In this document: piece by piece, positions 9,033 to 22,017 of the stretch
Layout of the letters: each line of letters starts with the position of its first letter
Position numbering within the stretch: the first letter of the stretch is position 1
From: Novosphingobium mathurense
GTDB lineage: Bacteria > Pseudomonadota > Alphaproteobacteria > Sphingomonadales > Sphingomonadaceae
Length of the DNA: 64,000 nt
Assembly: GCF_900168325.1 (NCBI RefSeq)
Contig: NZ_FVZE01000001.1
Coordinates: 682,001-746,000 of the forward strand
Direction of reading: 5' to 3'
Made by a program: the position numbers and the translations under genes
Notes under the pieces: model-generated
The model's input: only the letters and a program-made list of their open reading frames with translations
Told to the model about the DNA's origin: nothing
Database searches by the model: none

Positions 9033-10931
9033 TCAGGAGTCCGCCTGTCTTGTCGCCATTTGCCTGAGGCGACTGTCAAATTCCAGCTTTCTCTTGAGCA
9101 GGCGCTGCTGCTCGGCAAAGGCTTCGTCGGACAACTCGCTTTCGAAGCGCGCCGTTGCTTTAGCCAGAGCCGCCTCCAGAACCGGACGCTCTACCAAGAG
9201 ATCAATGGCCTGGGCCAGATCGGATACCGCCTGCTGTTCGTTTGCTTCTGCATGGAGAAAGCTGAAACGAAGGCCTGAATATTCCGCGATTCCGGGCGGC
9301 TGCAAACCATTTTCCGTCAATATGGTGCCAAGCTCGCCGCTTTCAAGCGCGTCTTTGGCGTCGCAGCAATCAAGCAGGGCCTCGAACCGGGGGTCGAGGT
9401 CGGGCGTACGGGCCAGGGCTTCGGCGTGGCGGGCCAGCTGCGATGGCCAGCGGATCAGGCCCGCAAGCACGGCAGCAGACAGTGCATCGCGCGCGCCGCC
9501 GCCTGCGCCGGCGTCGAAACGGCGCCTGAGCCGTTCAATCGATTCGGGGCTGGATGGGGCCGGGGCCGGGCGCCCGTTCCATTTGCCGCGCGGTCCGCCG
9601 CGGTTGAATCCGCCGGCGTTGAGCCCGCCGCCTTTCTGCCCGCCACCCTGCCAGCGATTGTCGCGGCGGGGGAATGCGAATTCGGAATAGCGGTCGAGCA
9701 ATTCGCGCCGATACAGGCTGGCGATGTCGGGGTGCTGGATCGCGTCGACATGCTCGATCAGGCGTGCCTTCAGGCCCGCCTTGTCCTCCGGGGTCACCAG
9801 AGGATGCGAATCGCGCTCGAATTCCCAGAGCACTTCGACGAGACTGCGGGCGCTGTCGAGAATCTCTTCCAGCGCCTTCACCCCACGGGCCTTGATCAGG
9901 TCGTCAGGGTCGAGACCCTCGGGAAGCCGCACGATGCGCAGGGAATGGGCAGGACGCAGCAGGGGCAGGGCGCGCGAAATCGCTCGCATGGCCGCACGCT
10001 GGCCTGCGGTGTCCCCGTCGAAGCACAGGATCGGGGTCTCAACCTGCCGCCACAGCATTTCGATCTGGTGTTCGGTGAGCGCCGTGCCGAGCGGGGCGAC
10101 GCATTCGCCGATGCCCGCGGCTGCCAGGGCGATGACGTCCATGTAACCTTCGACCACGATCATCCTGCCGCTCTGGCGTGCGGCAGGGGCGGCGCGGTGC
10201 AGGTTGTAGAGCGTGCGGCCCTTGTCGAAGAGCGGTGTGTCGGGAGAATTGAGGTACTTGGGGGCGTCCGTCTTCTCCTTGGTGAGAATGCGTCCGCCAA
10301 AGGCGATGACCCGGCCGCGCGCGTCCTCGATAGGAAGCATCAGGCGCCCGCGGAAGCGATCGTAGGGATCGCGGTTCTCCACGGCGATGCGCAGGCCCGC
10401 CTCGATCAGCATGGGCTCGGGGAACTTGCCGAGCGCCTCCTTCATCGCCTGCCGCCCCTCGGGGGCATAGCCGAAGCCGAAGCGGGCGACGGTGTGGGCG
10501 TCGAACCCGCGCGTGGCGAGGTACGTGCGGGCTTCCCCGCCCTGTGGGGAGGACAGGTTCTGCACGAACCAGTCCTGAGCTGCATGCATCACGTCATGAA
10601 GCGTGTCGCGCTTTTCAGCCGCCTTGGCGGCGCGCGGATCGGGGGCTGGCACGTCCATGCCCGCTTCGGCTGCGAGTTCCTTCACGGCATCCATGAAGGC
10701 GAGGCCCTGATGGTCGGTCATCCAGCGAATCGCATCGCCATGCGCACCGCAGCCGAAGCAGTGATAGAAGCCCTTTTCATCGTTGACGGTGAAGCTGGGC
10801 GACTTCTCGTTATGGAACGGGCAGCACGCCTTGTGCTCGCGGCCTGCCTTCTGCAGGCGCACGGAACGGCCGATCAACGCCGAGAGCGTCGTCCGGGACC
10901 TGAGCTGGTCGAGCCATTGCGGTGTGAGCAC
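9033..10931 (-). CDS. dnaG: DNA primase
   Basis: DnaG makes RNA primers at the replication fork. The 632-residue protein has the N-terminal zinc ribbon (Cys37, His40, Cys58, Cys61 in CCPFHNEKSPSF and YHCFGCGAHGD), the catalytic core with the TOPRIM motifs VVEGYMDVIAL and CFDGDTAGQRA, a Gly/Arg/Asn-rich linker (RDNRWQGGGQKGGGLNAGG region), and a C-terminal DnaB-interacting region. Translation starts at GTG (10929-10931); this agrees with the usual N-terminus (LTPQWLDQLRSRTTLSALIG), although the ribosome-binding site is weak. It lies between the yqeY-like gene and rpoD on the same strand. Confidence 0.97.
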   Translation of the reverse strand: MLTPQWLDQLRSRTTLSALIGRSVRLQKAGREHKACCPFHNEKSPSFTVNDEKGFYHCFGCGAHGDAIRWMTDHQGLAFMDAVKELAAEAGMDVPAPDPRAAKAAEKRDTLHDVMHAAQDWFVQNLSSPQGGEARTYLATRGFDAHTVARFGFGYAPEGRQAMKEALGKFPEPMLIEAGLRIAVENRDPYDRFRGRLMLPIEDARGRVIAFGGRILTKEKTDAPKYLNSPDTPLFDKGRTLYNLHRAAPAARQSGRMIVVEGYMDVIALAAAGIGECVAPLGTALTEHQIEMLWRQVETPILCFDGDTAGQRAAMRAISRALPLLRPAHSLRIVRLPEGLDPDDLIKARGVKALEEILDSARSLVEVLWEFERDSHPLVTPEDKAGLKARLIEHVDAIQHPDIASLYRRELLDRYSEFAFPRRDNRWQGGGQKGGGLNAGGFNRGGPRGKWNGRPAPAPSSPESIERLRRRFDAGAGGGARDALSAAVLAGLIRWPSQLARHAEALARTPDLDPRFEALLDCCDAKDALESGELGTILTENGLQPPGIAEYSGLRFSFLHAEANEQQAVSDLAQAIDLLVERPVLEAALAKATARFESELSDEAFAEQQRLLKRKLEFDSRLRQMATRQADS

Positions 10932-10961
10932 GGAGCGTGCCGCCGTTTCCTGTGAAGACCG

Positions 10962-11414
10962 TCAGCTCAGCGCCGCCTTCACCCAGCCGCTGGCCTTGCC
11001 CATGTCGAGCTGGTTGCCGTGGCGCGCCTTCAGTTCGGCCATGACCTTGCCCATGTCCTTCATGCCTGCCGCTCCGGTTTCGGCCTTGATCGATTCGATC
11101 GCGGCCTTCGTTTCTTCTTCCGACATCTGGGCGGGAAGGAACTCTTCGATCACGACCATTTCGGCACGTTCGTCGGCGGCGCGTTCGGGGCGGCCACCTT
11201 CCTCGAAGAGCTGAATCGATTCGCGGCGCTGCTTCACCATTTTCTGCAGCACCTCGATCACGAGGTCGTCGTCGTCCGGTTTCTTGTCGACGGTGCGAAG
11301 CTCGATGTCGCGGTCCTTGATCTTGGCAAGGATGAGTCGCACGGCGGCAAGGCGCGGCTTGTCGCCGGCTTTCATCGCGGAAATCTGCGCGGCCTTGATC
11401 GAATCACGAAGCAT
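10962..11414 (-). CDS. GatB/YqeY domain protein
   Basis: This 150-residue helical protein belongs to the YqeY family, related to the C-terminal domain of the amidotransferase subunit GatB. Characteristic are the start MLRDSIKAAQISAMKAGDK, the VRLILAKIKDRDIE segment, the VIEEFLPAQMSEEE centre and the end MGKVMAELKARHGNQLDMGKASGWVKAAL. I start at 11414, where the family start lies; the longer frame adds no homologous residues. It precedes dnaG by 30 bases and is divergent from carA. The biochemical role of the family is unsettled, possibly tRNA-related. Confidence 0.93.
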   Translation of the reverse strand: MLRDSIKAAQISAMKAGDKPRLAAVRLILAKIKDRDIELRTVDKKPDDDDLVIEVLQKMVKQRRESIQLFEEGGRPERAADERAEMVVIEEFLPAQMSEEETKAAIESIKAETGAAGMKDMGKVMAELKARHGNQLDMGKASGWVKAALS

Positions 11415-11494
11415 TGTTTTTCTTTTGTCCTGAGGTTGGCGATTAGTTTCGCGTATAAAACTAGCAAGACGCGCGGCAATTTGCACCCGCTGCC

Positions 11495-11523
11495 TTGACG
11501 CGCTGCACAAGCGTCTCTAGCGC
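11495..11523 (+). promoter_or_regulatory. possible carA promoter
   Basis: TTGACG (11495-11500) and TAGCGC (11518-11523) are 17 bases apart, about 50 bases before the carA start. The -10 is poor, so this is tentative. Confidence 0.25.
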
Positions 11524-11573
11524 GTGGGCCTTAGCACTAAACGTTAGAAACGCCGTAAACGGAGCGACCCACC

Positions 11574-12740
11574 ATGGCCGACGCCGCATTTTCGCTTGCG
11601 CCCAAACCGGAAGGGGCGACAGGCGTGCTTGTACTGAGTGACGGGCACGTCATCTGGGGTCGTGGCTTCGGCGCCGTCGGCAATGCCGTCGGCGAAGTTT
11701 GCTTCAATACCTCGATGACCGGTTACCAGGAAGTGATGACCGATCCTTCCTATGCCGGACAGATCGTCACTTTCACGTTCCCCCACATCGGCAACGTCGG
11801 CGTCAACGACGAGGACCTTGAGTCCAAGGTCGACGGCGCCGTCGGTTGCGTCGTTCGCGAGGACGTCACGCCCTCTTCCAACTTCCGTGCGGAAGGCGAG
11901 TTTGGCGACTGGCTCGCAGCCAAGGGCAAGATCGGCCTCGCCGGTGTCGATACCCGCGCACTGACCCGCCGCATCCGCCTGTCGGGTGCGCCGAACGCCG
12001 TGATCGCGCATGATCCCAAGGGCGAGTTCGATATCCCTGCTCTGATCAAGAAGGCGCAGGAATGGCCCGGCCTCGAAGGCATGGATCTCGCCAAGATCGT
12101 CAGCCGCGAAATCCAGGAGGGCTGGGAAGGCTCGACCTGGATGCTCGGGCAGGGCTACGGCCGATCGCCGCGTGACGCGCGCCCGCATGTCGTGGCCATG
12201 GACTTCGGCGCCAAGGACAACATCTTCCGCAACCTGGTGAAGGCCGGTGCACGCGTGACGGTGGTTCCCGCCGAGGCAACGCTGGAGCAGGTGCTCGAGC
12301 TGAAGCCCGAAGGCGTGTTCCTTTCCAACGGCCCGGGCGACCCGGCGGCGACCGGCAAGTACGCCGTTCCCGTCATCCAGGGCCTGCTTGAGCGCGACGT
12401 GCCGATCTTCGGCATTTGCCTCGGTCACCAGATGCTGGCGCTGGCCGCCGGTGCCAAGACCTCGAAGATGCACCAGGGTCACCGCGGTGCGAACCACCCG
12501 GTCAAGCGCCTTGCCGACGACGTCGTCGAGATCACCTCGATGAACCACGGCTTCGCGGTCGACAATGCCACGCTGCCCGACACCATCGAAGAGACCCACG
12601 TCTCGCTTTTCGACGGCTCGAACTGCGGCATCGCGATCAAGGGCAAGAAGGCGTTCGGCGTCCAGTATCACCCCGAAGCAAGCCCGGGGCCGCAGGACAG
12701 CTTCTACCTCTTCGAGAAGTTCGTGGGCTCGCTGGCCTGA
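11574..12740 (+). CDS. carA: carbamoyl phosphate synthase small subunit (glutaminase)
   Basis: CarA releases ammonia from glutamine and feeds it to CarB for carbamoyl phosphate, the precursor of arginine and pyrimidines. The 388-residue protein has the N-terminal CPSase small-chain domain (CFNTSMTGYQEVMTDPSYAGQIV, about 43-65) and a C-terminal class I glutamine amidotransferase with the nucleophile Cys282 in FGICLGHQ and the His366/Glu368 pair in VQYHPEASPGP. The ATG at 11574 is the family start. carB follows on the same strand after 234 bases without a clear gene. Confidence 0.98.
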   Translation: MADAAFSLAPKPEGATGVLVLSDGHVIWGRGFGAVGNAVGEVCFNTSMTGYQEVMTDPSYAGQIVTFTFPHIGNVGVNDEDLESKVDGAVGCVVREDVTPSSNFRAEGEFGDWLAAKGKIGLAGVDTRALTRRIRLSGAPNAVIAHDPKGEFDIPALIKKAQEWPGLEGMDLAKIVSREIQEGWEGSTWMLGQGYGRSPRDARPHVVAMDFGAKDNIFRNLVKAGARVTVVPAEATLEQVLELKPEGVFLSNGPGDPAATGKYAVPVIQGLLERDVPIFGICLGHQMLALAAGAKTSKMHQGHRGANHPVKRLADDVVEITSMNHGFAVDNATLPDTIEETHVSLFDGSNCGIAIKGKKAFGVQYHPEASPGPQDSFYLFEKFVGSLA

Positions 12741-12974
12741 AGGCCGGCGTGCCCCTCTCGATCGGTGCGGCCGGGCTGCCGGAGTGATCTCGTGAAGCTC
12801 GGCGTTTCGCAATCGATCATTTCCTGCGATGACGGACAGGCAAGCGGTCCGGCTGTCGCAAGAATAAGAAACAAGGTCGGAGCCGAAGACCTGCTTTGGC
12901 AGGTCCCGGCATCCGGCAACCCGGTCGCCTCAGGGCGGCTTTAACTGTAAGCACACTTCCAAGGCAGGAAACCC

Positions 12975-16298
<3,324 letters not shown>

Positions 16299-16401
16299 AA
16301 TCGATCTTGCCTCCCCACATCGCTGCAGATCGGCCCCCGTGCCTGAAGGGACGGGACAGGCGAGTAGTCTGCGGCAAGGGAGGCAACAGGAGGAATTATT
16401 G

Positions 16402-16878
16402 ATGGCCAGTATAGAAAAGCTGCCCATGCTCGCCGAAGGGTATGAGAGGCTGACCGCAGAGCTGAAGGCCCTGCGCGAGGAACGTCCGCGGATCGTCGAT
16501 GCCATCGAGGAAGCGCGTGCGCATGGCGATCTTTCCGAAAATGCAGAGTATCACGCGGCCAAGGAACGTCAGGGCCAGGTAGAGGCGACCATTGCCGATC
16601 TGGAAGACAAGGTCAGCCGCGCGCAGATCGTCGATCCCAAGAGCCTCTCGGGCTCCAAGGTGATCTTCGGCGCGACCGTGACCCTGCTCGACGATGACGA
16701 GAAGCCGGTAAAGTACCAGATCGTCGGCCCTTACGAGGCAGACGCGAAGATCGGGCGCATCAGCTACAACTCGCCGCTCGGCAAGGCACTGATCGGGCGT
16801 CAGGTCGAAGATGAAGTGGAAGTGACCGTCCCTTCGGGCGACAAGTTCTACCTCGTGCAGAAAATCGAATTCATCTGA
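16402..16878 (+). CDS. greA: transcription elongation factor GreA
   Basis: GreA rescues backtracked RNA polymerase by stimulating transcript cleavage in the secondary channel. The 158 residues match the family exactly. The N-terminal coiled coil ([20 protein letters not shown]) has the acidic tip [15 protein letters not shown] at about residues 43-57, followed by the FKBP-like C-terminal domain ([21 protein letters not shown]). The start at 16402 is set by AGGAGG (16388-16393) eight bases upstream. It lies downstream of carB and ends with a strong terminator. Confidence 0.98.
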   Translation: MASIEKLPMLAEGYERLTAELKALREERPRIVDAIEEARAHGDLSENAEYHAAKERQGQVEATIADLEDKVSRAQIVDPKSLSGSKVIFGATVTLLDDDEKPVKYQIVGPYEADAKIGRISYNSPLGKALIGRQVEDEVEVTVPSGDKFYLVQKIEFI

Positions 16879-16915
16879 GGGCAGGGACGGTAGCGTCCCG
16901 GCCGCTAACGGATAC

Positions 16916-16945
16916 GAAAAAGGCCGGCGAAATCGCCGGCCTTTG
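16916..16945 (+). terminator. intrinsic terminator after greA, probably bidirectional
   Basis: A 9-bp perfect stem GGCCGGCGA-AA-TCGCCGGCC (16922-16941) is followed by TTTG on the plus strand and preceded by a run of five A, so it can also end transcription of the convergent DUF4170 gene. Confidence 0.85.
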
Positions 16946-16971
16946 TTCGTTTGAGCTTTGCTCGAAGGGGA

Positions 16972-17193
16972 TCAGCCTTCGGGCAGGTTCGGCTCGAGCA
17001 GACGGTGCAGGTGTACGATCACGTACTTCATTTCCGCATCGTCGACAGTGCGCTGGGCATTCGAGCGCCAGGCTTCCTCGGCCGAGGCATAGTCGGGATA
17101 GACGCCGACGAGGTCGACGTTCTTGAGATCGGAGAATTCAAGGCTGCGCGGGTCCGAAACCCGGCCGCCCATGACAAGGTGAAGCTTCTGCAT
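16972..17193 (-). CDS. DUF4170 small protein, 73 aa
   Basis: The whole protein matches what I know of the alphaproteobacterial DUF4170 family: start MQKLHLVMGGRVSDP, centre LVGVYPDYASAEEAWRSNAQRTVDDAEMKYVIVHLHRLL. It is short, soluble and conserved, with no assigned function. It converges with greA across a shared terminator. A promoter candidate lies at 17229-17257. Confidence 0.88.
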   Translation of the reverse strand: MQKLHLVMGGRVSDPRSLEFSDLKNVDLVGVYPDYASAEEAWRSNAQRTVDDAEMKYVIVHLHRLLEPNLPEG

Positions 17194-17228
17194 GGGAGAG
17201 GACCGCTTTCCTGTTGGGAGTCAGCGTT

Positions 17229-17257
17229 CCTATAATTTTGGACAGGAGCAAGGGCAA
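17229..17257 (-). promoter_or_regulatory. probable promoter of the DUF4170 gene
   Basis: On the minus strand TTGCCC (17252-17257) and TATAGG (17229-17234) are exactly 17 bases apart, about 36 bases before the start codon. Confidence 0.4.
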
Positions 17258-17321
17258 GGCTTCATCACATCGCTGATCGCGCTATCTTTGCAGTTGCGAA
17301 GCGTTAGCAATAACGCAGAAG

Positions 17322-17849
17322 TCAGCGCTTGGCCCGCTTTTTAAGTTCGCCGGCCCGGTCGACAAGCTCGTGCCCCTTTTCAGCCGCAGCCTCGCCGACC
17401 TTCCCGGCCTTCTTTGCCGTGGCGCGGCCGAATGCGCTGGCGGCCGCGATGGCGGCAAGTGCAAACTTTTCGATGCTCGCGGCCGTGGCGCTGGTCGCCA
17501 TTTCTGCAGTGCTTGCCAGCTTGCCCGCGGTTTCCCTGGCGTCGGCGCCCAGTTCCTGTGCCTTTTCCGAGGTATCCCGACCGAACATGACCGTCGCGGC
17601 TCCGGCTGCTTCGGCGAGCTTTGCGGCGCGGCCCACAAGTTTGCGGCCTGCCTTGCGGGGCAGCAGGGCGCTTGCAGCTACGCCCAGGGCAAGGCCGCCA
17701 GCCACGGTGATTACCGGGTGCTTCTTGACGAAGCCCTCGACCTTCTCACGCGGACTGGGATCTGCCTTTGCCGGAGTAAGCGGAACGACGTTGTTCGCAC
17801 CAGTTGCACTGGTCGGGATCTCCGGGGTGTTGGGATCGCTGTCAGTCAT
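17322..17849 (-). CDS. membrane-anchored stress-type protein (DUF883-like), 175 aa
   Basis: This Ala/Lys/Glu-rich protein has a hydrophobic segment with small residues (VITVAGGLALGVAASALLPRK, about 46-66) preceded by FVKKHP, which resembles the membrane motif of ElaB/YqjD (DUF883) proteins. The rest is a long amphipathic alanine-rich helix. It is the last gene of a four-gene operon and overlaps the preceding gene by 8 bases. In E. coli the related yqjD-yqjE-yqjK cluster is stress-induced and YqjD binds ribosomes at the membrane; transfer of that role is inference. Confidence 0.72.
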   Translation of the reverse strand: MTDSDPNTPEIPTSATGANNVVPLTPAKADPSPREKVEGFVKKHPVITVAGGLALGVAASALLPRKAGRKLVGRAAKLAEAAGAATVMFGRDTSEKAQELGADARETAGKLASTAEMATSATAASIEKFALAAIAAASAFGRATAKKAGKVGEAAAEKGHELVDRAGELKKRAKR

Positions 17850-18159
17850 TGTCCGCTTCCTTCTTCCATTTCGCTTCCGGGCCGAGCAGGGTGTCGAACC
17901 AGGCCTTGATCGGGTTCCTCAAAAACCAAAGCATGAGGGCGGCCAAGGTTCCCCCGACCACGCCCGGATTGCTCTCGGCCACGTCGACCGCTTCGTCGAA
18001 CATGTCCCTGGCCTGCTCGAGCGTTTCATCGATCACGCGCCCGGCGATGCCGCGCTCCTCCATGTCGGCCTTGATCGCACCGTAGCGTGCATCGAATGTT
18101 GCGCGCGCGGCATCGCGGACGGCCCTGTCCGCCTCAAGCTTGCGGGCTAGGTTGCCCAT
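17842..18159 (-). CDS. membrane-associated hypothetical protein of the yqj-like operon, 105 aa
   Basis: An N-terminal charged helical region (MGNLARKLEADRAVRDAARATFDARY) is followed by a hydrophobic helix (VVGGTLAALMLWFLRNPI) and a short basic tail. It sits third in the four-gene operon, four bases after the holin-like gene and overlapping the next gene by 8 bases. The position and size recall YqjK of enterobacteria, but I see no firm family motif. Probably an inner-membrane protein. Confidence 0.65.
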   Translation of the reverse strand: MGNLARKLEADRAVRDAARATFDARYGAIKADMEERGIAGRVIDETLEQARDMFDEAVDVAESNPGVVGGTLAALMLWFLRNPIKAWFDTLLGPEAKWKKEADND

Positions 18160-18163
18160 CAGT

Positions 18164-18544
18164 CTATCCCCTGCTGTCGGAAATGGCGGTCAGCATGTTC
18201 CTGAGCCGCGCCTTGGCGGAAAGTGCGCAGATGGCGGAGATCAGCACCAGTGCTCCGGTGACCGCCACCATGGCGCCCCACGGACCCAGAACCGGCCCGA
18301 GGGCAATCACAGCGCCAACGACCAGGGCCATGACCGCAAAGAACAGCAACACGAGCGCGATCAAGCCTAGCAGGGCGATACCCTTGGCCTCGGAACTGGC
18401 ATAGGCTGCGCGGGTCTTCTGGAAGGCGAATTCCGCCTCGGCCAGCATCCGGGCATCCTGTGCCAGTTGGCGCAGATCTTCGGTAAGTGTCACCGTCTCC
18501 ACCTCATCGGGTGGAGCAACGAGTTCGGATTGGGCTTCGGCCAT
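18164..18544 (-). CDS. phage-holin-superfamily (YqjE-like) membrane protein, 126 aa
   Basis: After a 50-residue helical region (LTEDLRQLAQDARMLAEAEFAFQKTRAAY) two hydrophobic hairpin segments follow (GIALLGLIALVLLFFAVMA and GPWGAMVAVTGALVLISAI), with a basic end. This is the layout of the holin-like DUF1469/YqjE family, which are inner-membrane proteins and not necessarily true holins. It is second in the operon, 28 bases after the DUF883-like gene. Confidence 0.75.
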   Translation of the reverse strand: MAEAQSELVAPPDEVETVTLTEDLRQLAQDARMLAEAEFAFQKTRAAYASSEAKGIALLGLIALVLLFFAVMALVVGAVIALGPVLGPWGAMVAVTGALVLISAICALSAKARLRNMLTAISDSRG

Positions 18545-18572
18545 TCTGATCAGTCAGTCTTGCCCGGCGCCG

Positions 18573-19142
18573 TCACTTGCTCTTCTTGAACATGCGCCCG
18601 AACAGGAAACCGGCGGCCACGGCCATGCCAACGGCAAGCCCCGGGCTGGTGCGCACGAATTCCTTGGCATCTTCACCCAGGTCGTCGAGCGACTTTTCAT
18701 CGAGCTTCGTGGCGGCATCCTGCATCGACTTCGAAGCGGTGCGGGCATAGTCACCATACTTGGGGCCGACTTTCTCGTCGATCAGGTGGACGTTCTCGTC
18801 GATCATCTTCGACAGGCCGACCATGGCCTGGCTGGTGCGGGCCTTGCCTTCATTGGCGAGGTCGGCGGCCTTGACCTTTGCGTCAGCGGCATAGGCGCTG
18901 GCTTTCTCGCGGGCTTCGGCGGCATAGTCATTGGCCTTGGTCCGCGCTTCGTCCGAACGCGTCTTTGCCTCGCTTGACCATTCATTCGTCGCCTGGGTCA
19001 GCTTTCCGCGATATTCCTCGGCGCGCGCCTGGGCTTCCTTGCCAAGAGCCTGTGCGCCGGCCTTGGCCTCTTCCATGGCCTTGGCAAAGTGATTCCTGGC
19101 GGATTCGGCTTCGTTTCCGGTGGTAGCGGTAGGTTCGGCCAT
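18573..19142 (-). CDS. ElaB/YqjD-like (DUF883) membrane-anchored coiled-coil protein, 189 aa
   Basis: The first gene of the operon. Residues 10-110 are an alanine/lysine/glutamate heptad-like repeat (EAKAGAQALGKEAQARAEEY, later AREKASAYAADAKVKAADLA), like LEA or apolipoprotein proteins. The C-terminus EFVRTSPGLAVGMAVAAGFLFGRMFKKSK is the classic single membrane anchor of DUF883 proteins. The start at 19142 has GGAAGGA upstream. The promoter at 19234-19258 matches the EcfG consensus perfectly, which fits a general-stress function at the membrane. Confidence 0.8.
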   Translation of the reverse strand: MAEPTATTGNEAESARNHFAKAMEEAKAGAQALGKEAQARAEEYRGKLTQATNEWSSEAKTRSDEARTKANDYAAEAREKASAYAADAKVKAADLANEGKARTSQAMVGLSKMIDENVHLIDEKVGPKYGDYARTASKSMQDAATKLDEKSLDDLGEDAKEFVRTSPGLAVGMAVAAGFLFGRMFKKSK

Positions 19143-19233
19143 ACGTCTATCCTTCCTTCGTTTCCCGTTCGCCGGGACTATCCCCATATAGGCGGTGCGC
19201 ATACAGAGTAACACATCTTGCCTATACATCCCC

Positions 19234-19258
19234 AACGCAACTTGTCAGGCGGAGTTCC
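19234..19258 (-). promoter_or_regulatory. EcfG-type general stress promoter of the four-gene yqj-like operon
   Basis: On the minus strand GGAAC (19254-19258), 16 bases, CGTT (19234-19237). This is an exact match to the consensus of alphaproteobacterial EcfG sigma factors. The predicted transcript starts about 85 bases before the first gene. The site overlaps the oppositely oriented eno promoter. Confidence 0.7.
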
Positions 19259-19269
19259 CCTGCTAAGAC
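19242..19269 (+). promoter_or_regulatory. probable eno promoter
   Basis: TTGTCA (19242-19247), 16 bases, TAAGAC (19264-19269), about 48 bases before the eno start codon. It overlaps the divergent EcfG promoter. Confidence 0.4.
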
Positions 19270-19289
19270 GCCGGCCAAAGGCGCAGTGA

Positions 19290-20603
<1,314 letters not shown>

Positions 20604-20621
20604 TAGGCGGATAAGGTAGGT

Positions 20622-20660
20622 CCGGGCGACTGCTCCACATGGGCTGGAGCAGTCGCCCGG
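20622..20660. terminator. long hairpin after eno (perfect 15-bp stem, no T-tract)
   Basis: CCGGGCGACTGCTCC (20622-20636) pairs perfectly with 20646-20660 across a 9-base loop. There is no T-run on either side, so it would be an unconventional terminator or a transcript-stabilising hairpin. Confidence 0.55.
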
Positions 20661-20726
20661 CGCTGCCGGGCGCGTACAGGTTCTCCCTTCCAAGGGGGGC
20701 GGAAAGGGCGGGGGTGCCTGCTTTTT

Positions 20727-21293
20727 CTATCGCGCGGCAGCGAAGTGGGGGCTCGGATCGTCCAGCAGCACGACCGAGCGTGATGAAGCTGCAAAATACT
20801 CCAGCATGGCCGCATAACCGCGGGCGCTGAGGCGGACGTACACCCTGCGCGCATCGCCGGGATCGGCTTCGCGCTGCAGGAGCTGGTGCTTTTCAAGAAT
20901 GGTGATCCAGCGCAGGGCCGTGGTCGATGGGACGGCGGAGCCGATGCAGGCGCTTGTCACCGAGACGCGGCGGCGTTCCTTTGCGGCGATGAACAGGTCG
21001 AGCAGTATGTCCCACGCCGGTTCTCCGAAGAGAGCGTCCGCCTGGAAGATCTTCGATCTGCGCCGCCTGTCTTCATAGGCCTGTCGGGCAAGCTCCACCC
21101 AGATGGGGTGGTCCTTGCTGGCGACTTCCCTGAAGCGCCCGGGCGCGCCCTCCAGGCTGTCCGTCGCGAAAGGATCCCCGGCTATCGGCTGCCCGATTTC
21201 CAGTTCGCGCGCCATGGCCAGGAGTTCGTTGGCTATGCCGATCAGCCGAATGGCCTTGGCGCGATTGCGCATCAGCTGGTCTGACATGTCCAT
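20727..21293 (-). CDS. MarR-like winged-helix transcriptional regulator
   Basis: The 188-residue protein contains a winged-helix region at about residues 85-165. The segment ADALFGEPAWDILLDLFIAAKERRRVSVTSACIGSAVPSTTALRWI reads as helix-turn-helix, followed by HQLLQREADPGDARRVYVRLSARG as the wing, typical of MarR-type proteins. The N-terminal 80 residues are helical and of unknown role. The start may be the ATG at 21293 or one two codons later. It is convergent with eno and has no obvious partner gene, so its target cannot be inferred. Confidence 0.75.
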   Translation of the reverse strand: MDMSDQLMRNRAKAIRLIGIANELLAMARELEIGQPIAGDPFATDSLEGAPGRFREVASKDHPIWVELARQAYEDRRRRSKIFQADALFGEPAWDILLDLFIAAKERRRVSVTSACIGSAVPSTTALRWITILEKHQLLQREADPGDARRVYVRLSARGYAAMLEYFAASSRSVVLLDDPSPHFAAAR

Positions 21294-21463
21294 CGACGGC
21301 GATCACCCATTGCCTGCCGGGATCGCGCAAGGAGCCAATGGTCCATGCGATACCGTGATCCGCGGCGATTGAACCCACGTTTGCGGAACCCAGGATCAGC
21401 CGTGCCAAAAACTTGTTCCGGCTCGGTTTTCTTTCTCGGTGCCGCAACCCGGGGTGATCAATG

Positions 21464-21685
21464 TCACGCCGTGGCGAGATCGTCTCGCGCAGCTTCGTCC
21501 AATTTGGACGGACTTCTTTCGATATTGAAGGATCTGGCGAGCAGCGCGATGGCTGTATCGAGATGGGCTGCGGCGACCGGGACGTCCAACTGGTCCAGTT
21601 CGACAAGCATGTCTTCCAGCGCGGGGATGAGTCCTGCAGCGCAAGTTTTCCTGTTCAACTCAGCGACCTCCGTGGAACGAGGCAC
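21464..21685 (-). CDS. small hypothetical protein, 73 aa
   Basis: The centre of this protein (LIPALEDMLVELDQLDVPVAAAHLDTAIALL) reads as two amphipathic helices and looks conserved in style with small sphingomonad proteins; no family is known to me. The likely start is GTG at 21683-21685 with GAGG just upstream; an internal ATG at residue 26 is possible. It lies alone, with a good promoter candidate (21832-21860) about 150 bases upstream. Function unknown. Confidence 0.55.
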   Translation of the reverse strand: MPRSTEVAELNRKTCAAGLIPALEDMLVELDQLDVPVAAAHLDTAIALLARSFNIERSPSKLDEAARDDLATA

Positions 21686-22017
21686 TTGCCTCGCAGACCT
21701 GAACGACGCCGAAGCGCGGACAGTCGAGGCGCTTTTCCGCGTGGTTCGACTCCTTTGCCAGATGGCTCCGATCAGGATCTTAATTCATCGTGATCTTCGG
21801 GTCGACTACAGCAAACCATCCAAGTTGAAACAGTATATATTGCAATGTTCCATTAGTGAACAGATTGTAAGAGGTAGGTCTGTTTCCCTATTGACCTCAA
21901 ATTTGCGATAAATTCGCTTGGATGTTCTCTCGGTATTGTTTTTTTATAAGTAAAAACACCAGTCGATAGACGCTGGGTCTGGCGGGAATGGCATTTGGGG
22001 GCAGGTGAAGCGTTTGA
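21686..22017. other. AT-richer intergenic region without a gene
   Basis: About 330 bases separate the 73-aa gene from the ribH terminator. Base composition drops markedly around 21780-21970 (runs such as TTTTTTTATAAG). Apart from the promoter at 21832-21860 I see no gene; plus-strand frames through here have no protein-like character. Confidence 0.6.
21832..21860 (-). promoter_or_regulatory. probable promoter of the 73-aa gene
   Basis: On the minus strand TTCACT (21855-21860), 17 bases, TATACT (21832-21837), both close to consensus and in the AT-rich stretch. The leader would be about 140 bases. Confidence 0.45.

Noticed and set aside
6795..9278. Plus-strand open frame of about 830 codons opposite rpoD
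   Set aside because: Antisense shadow of rpoD; no start signal or family features.
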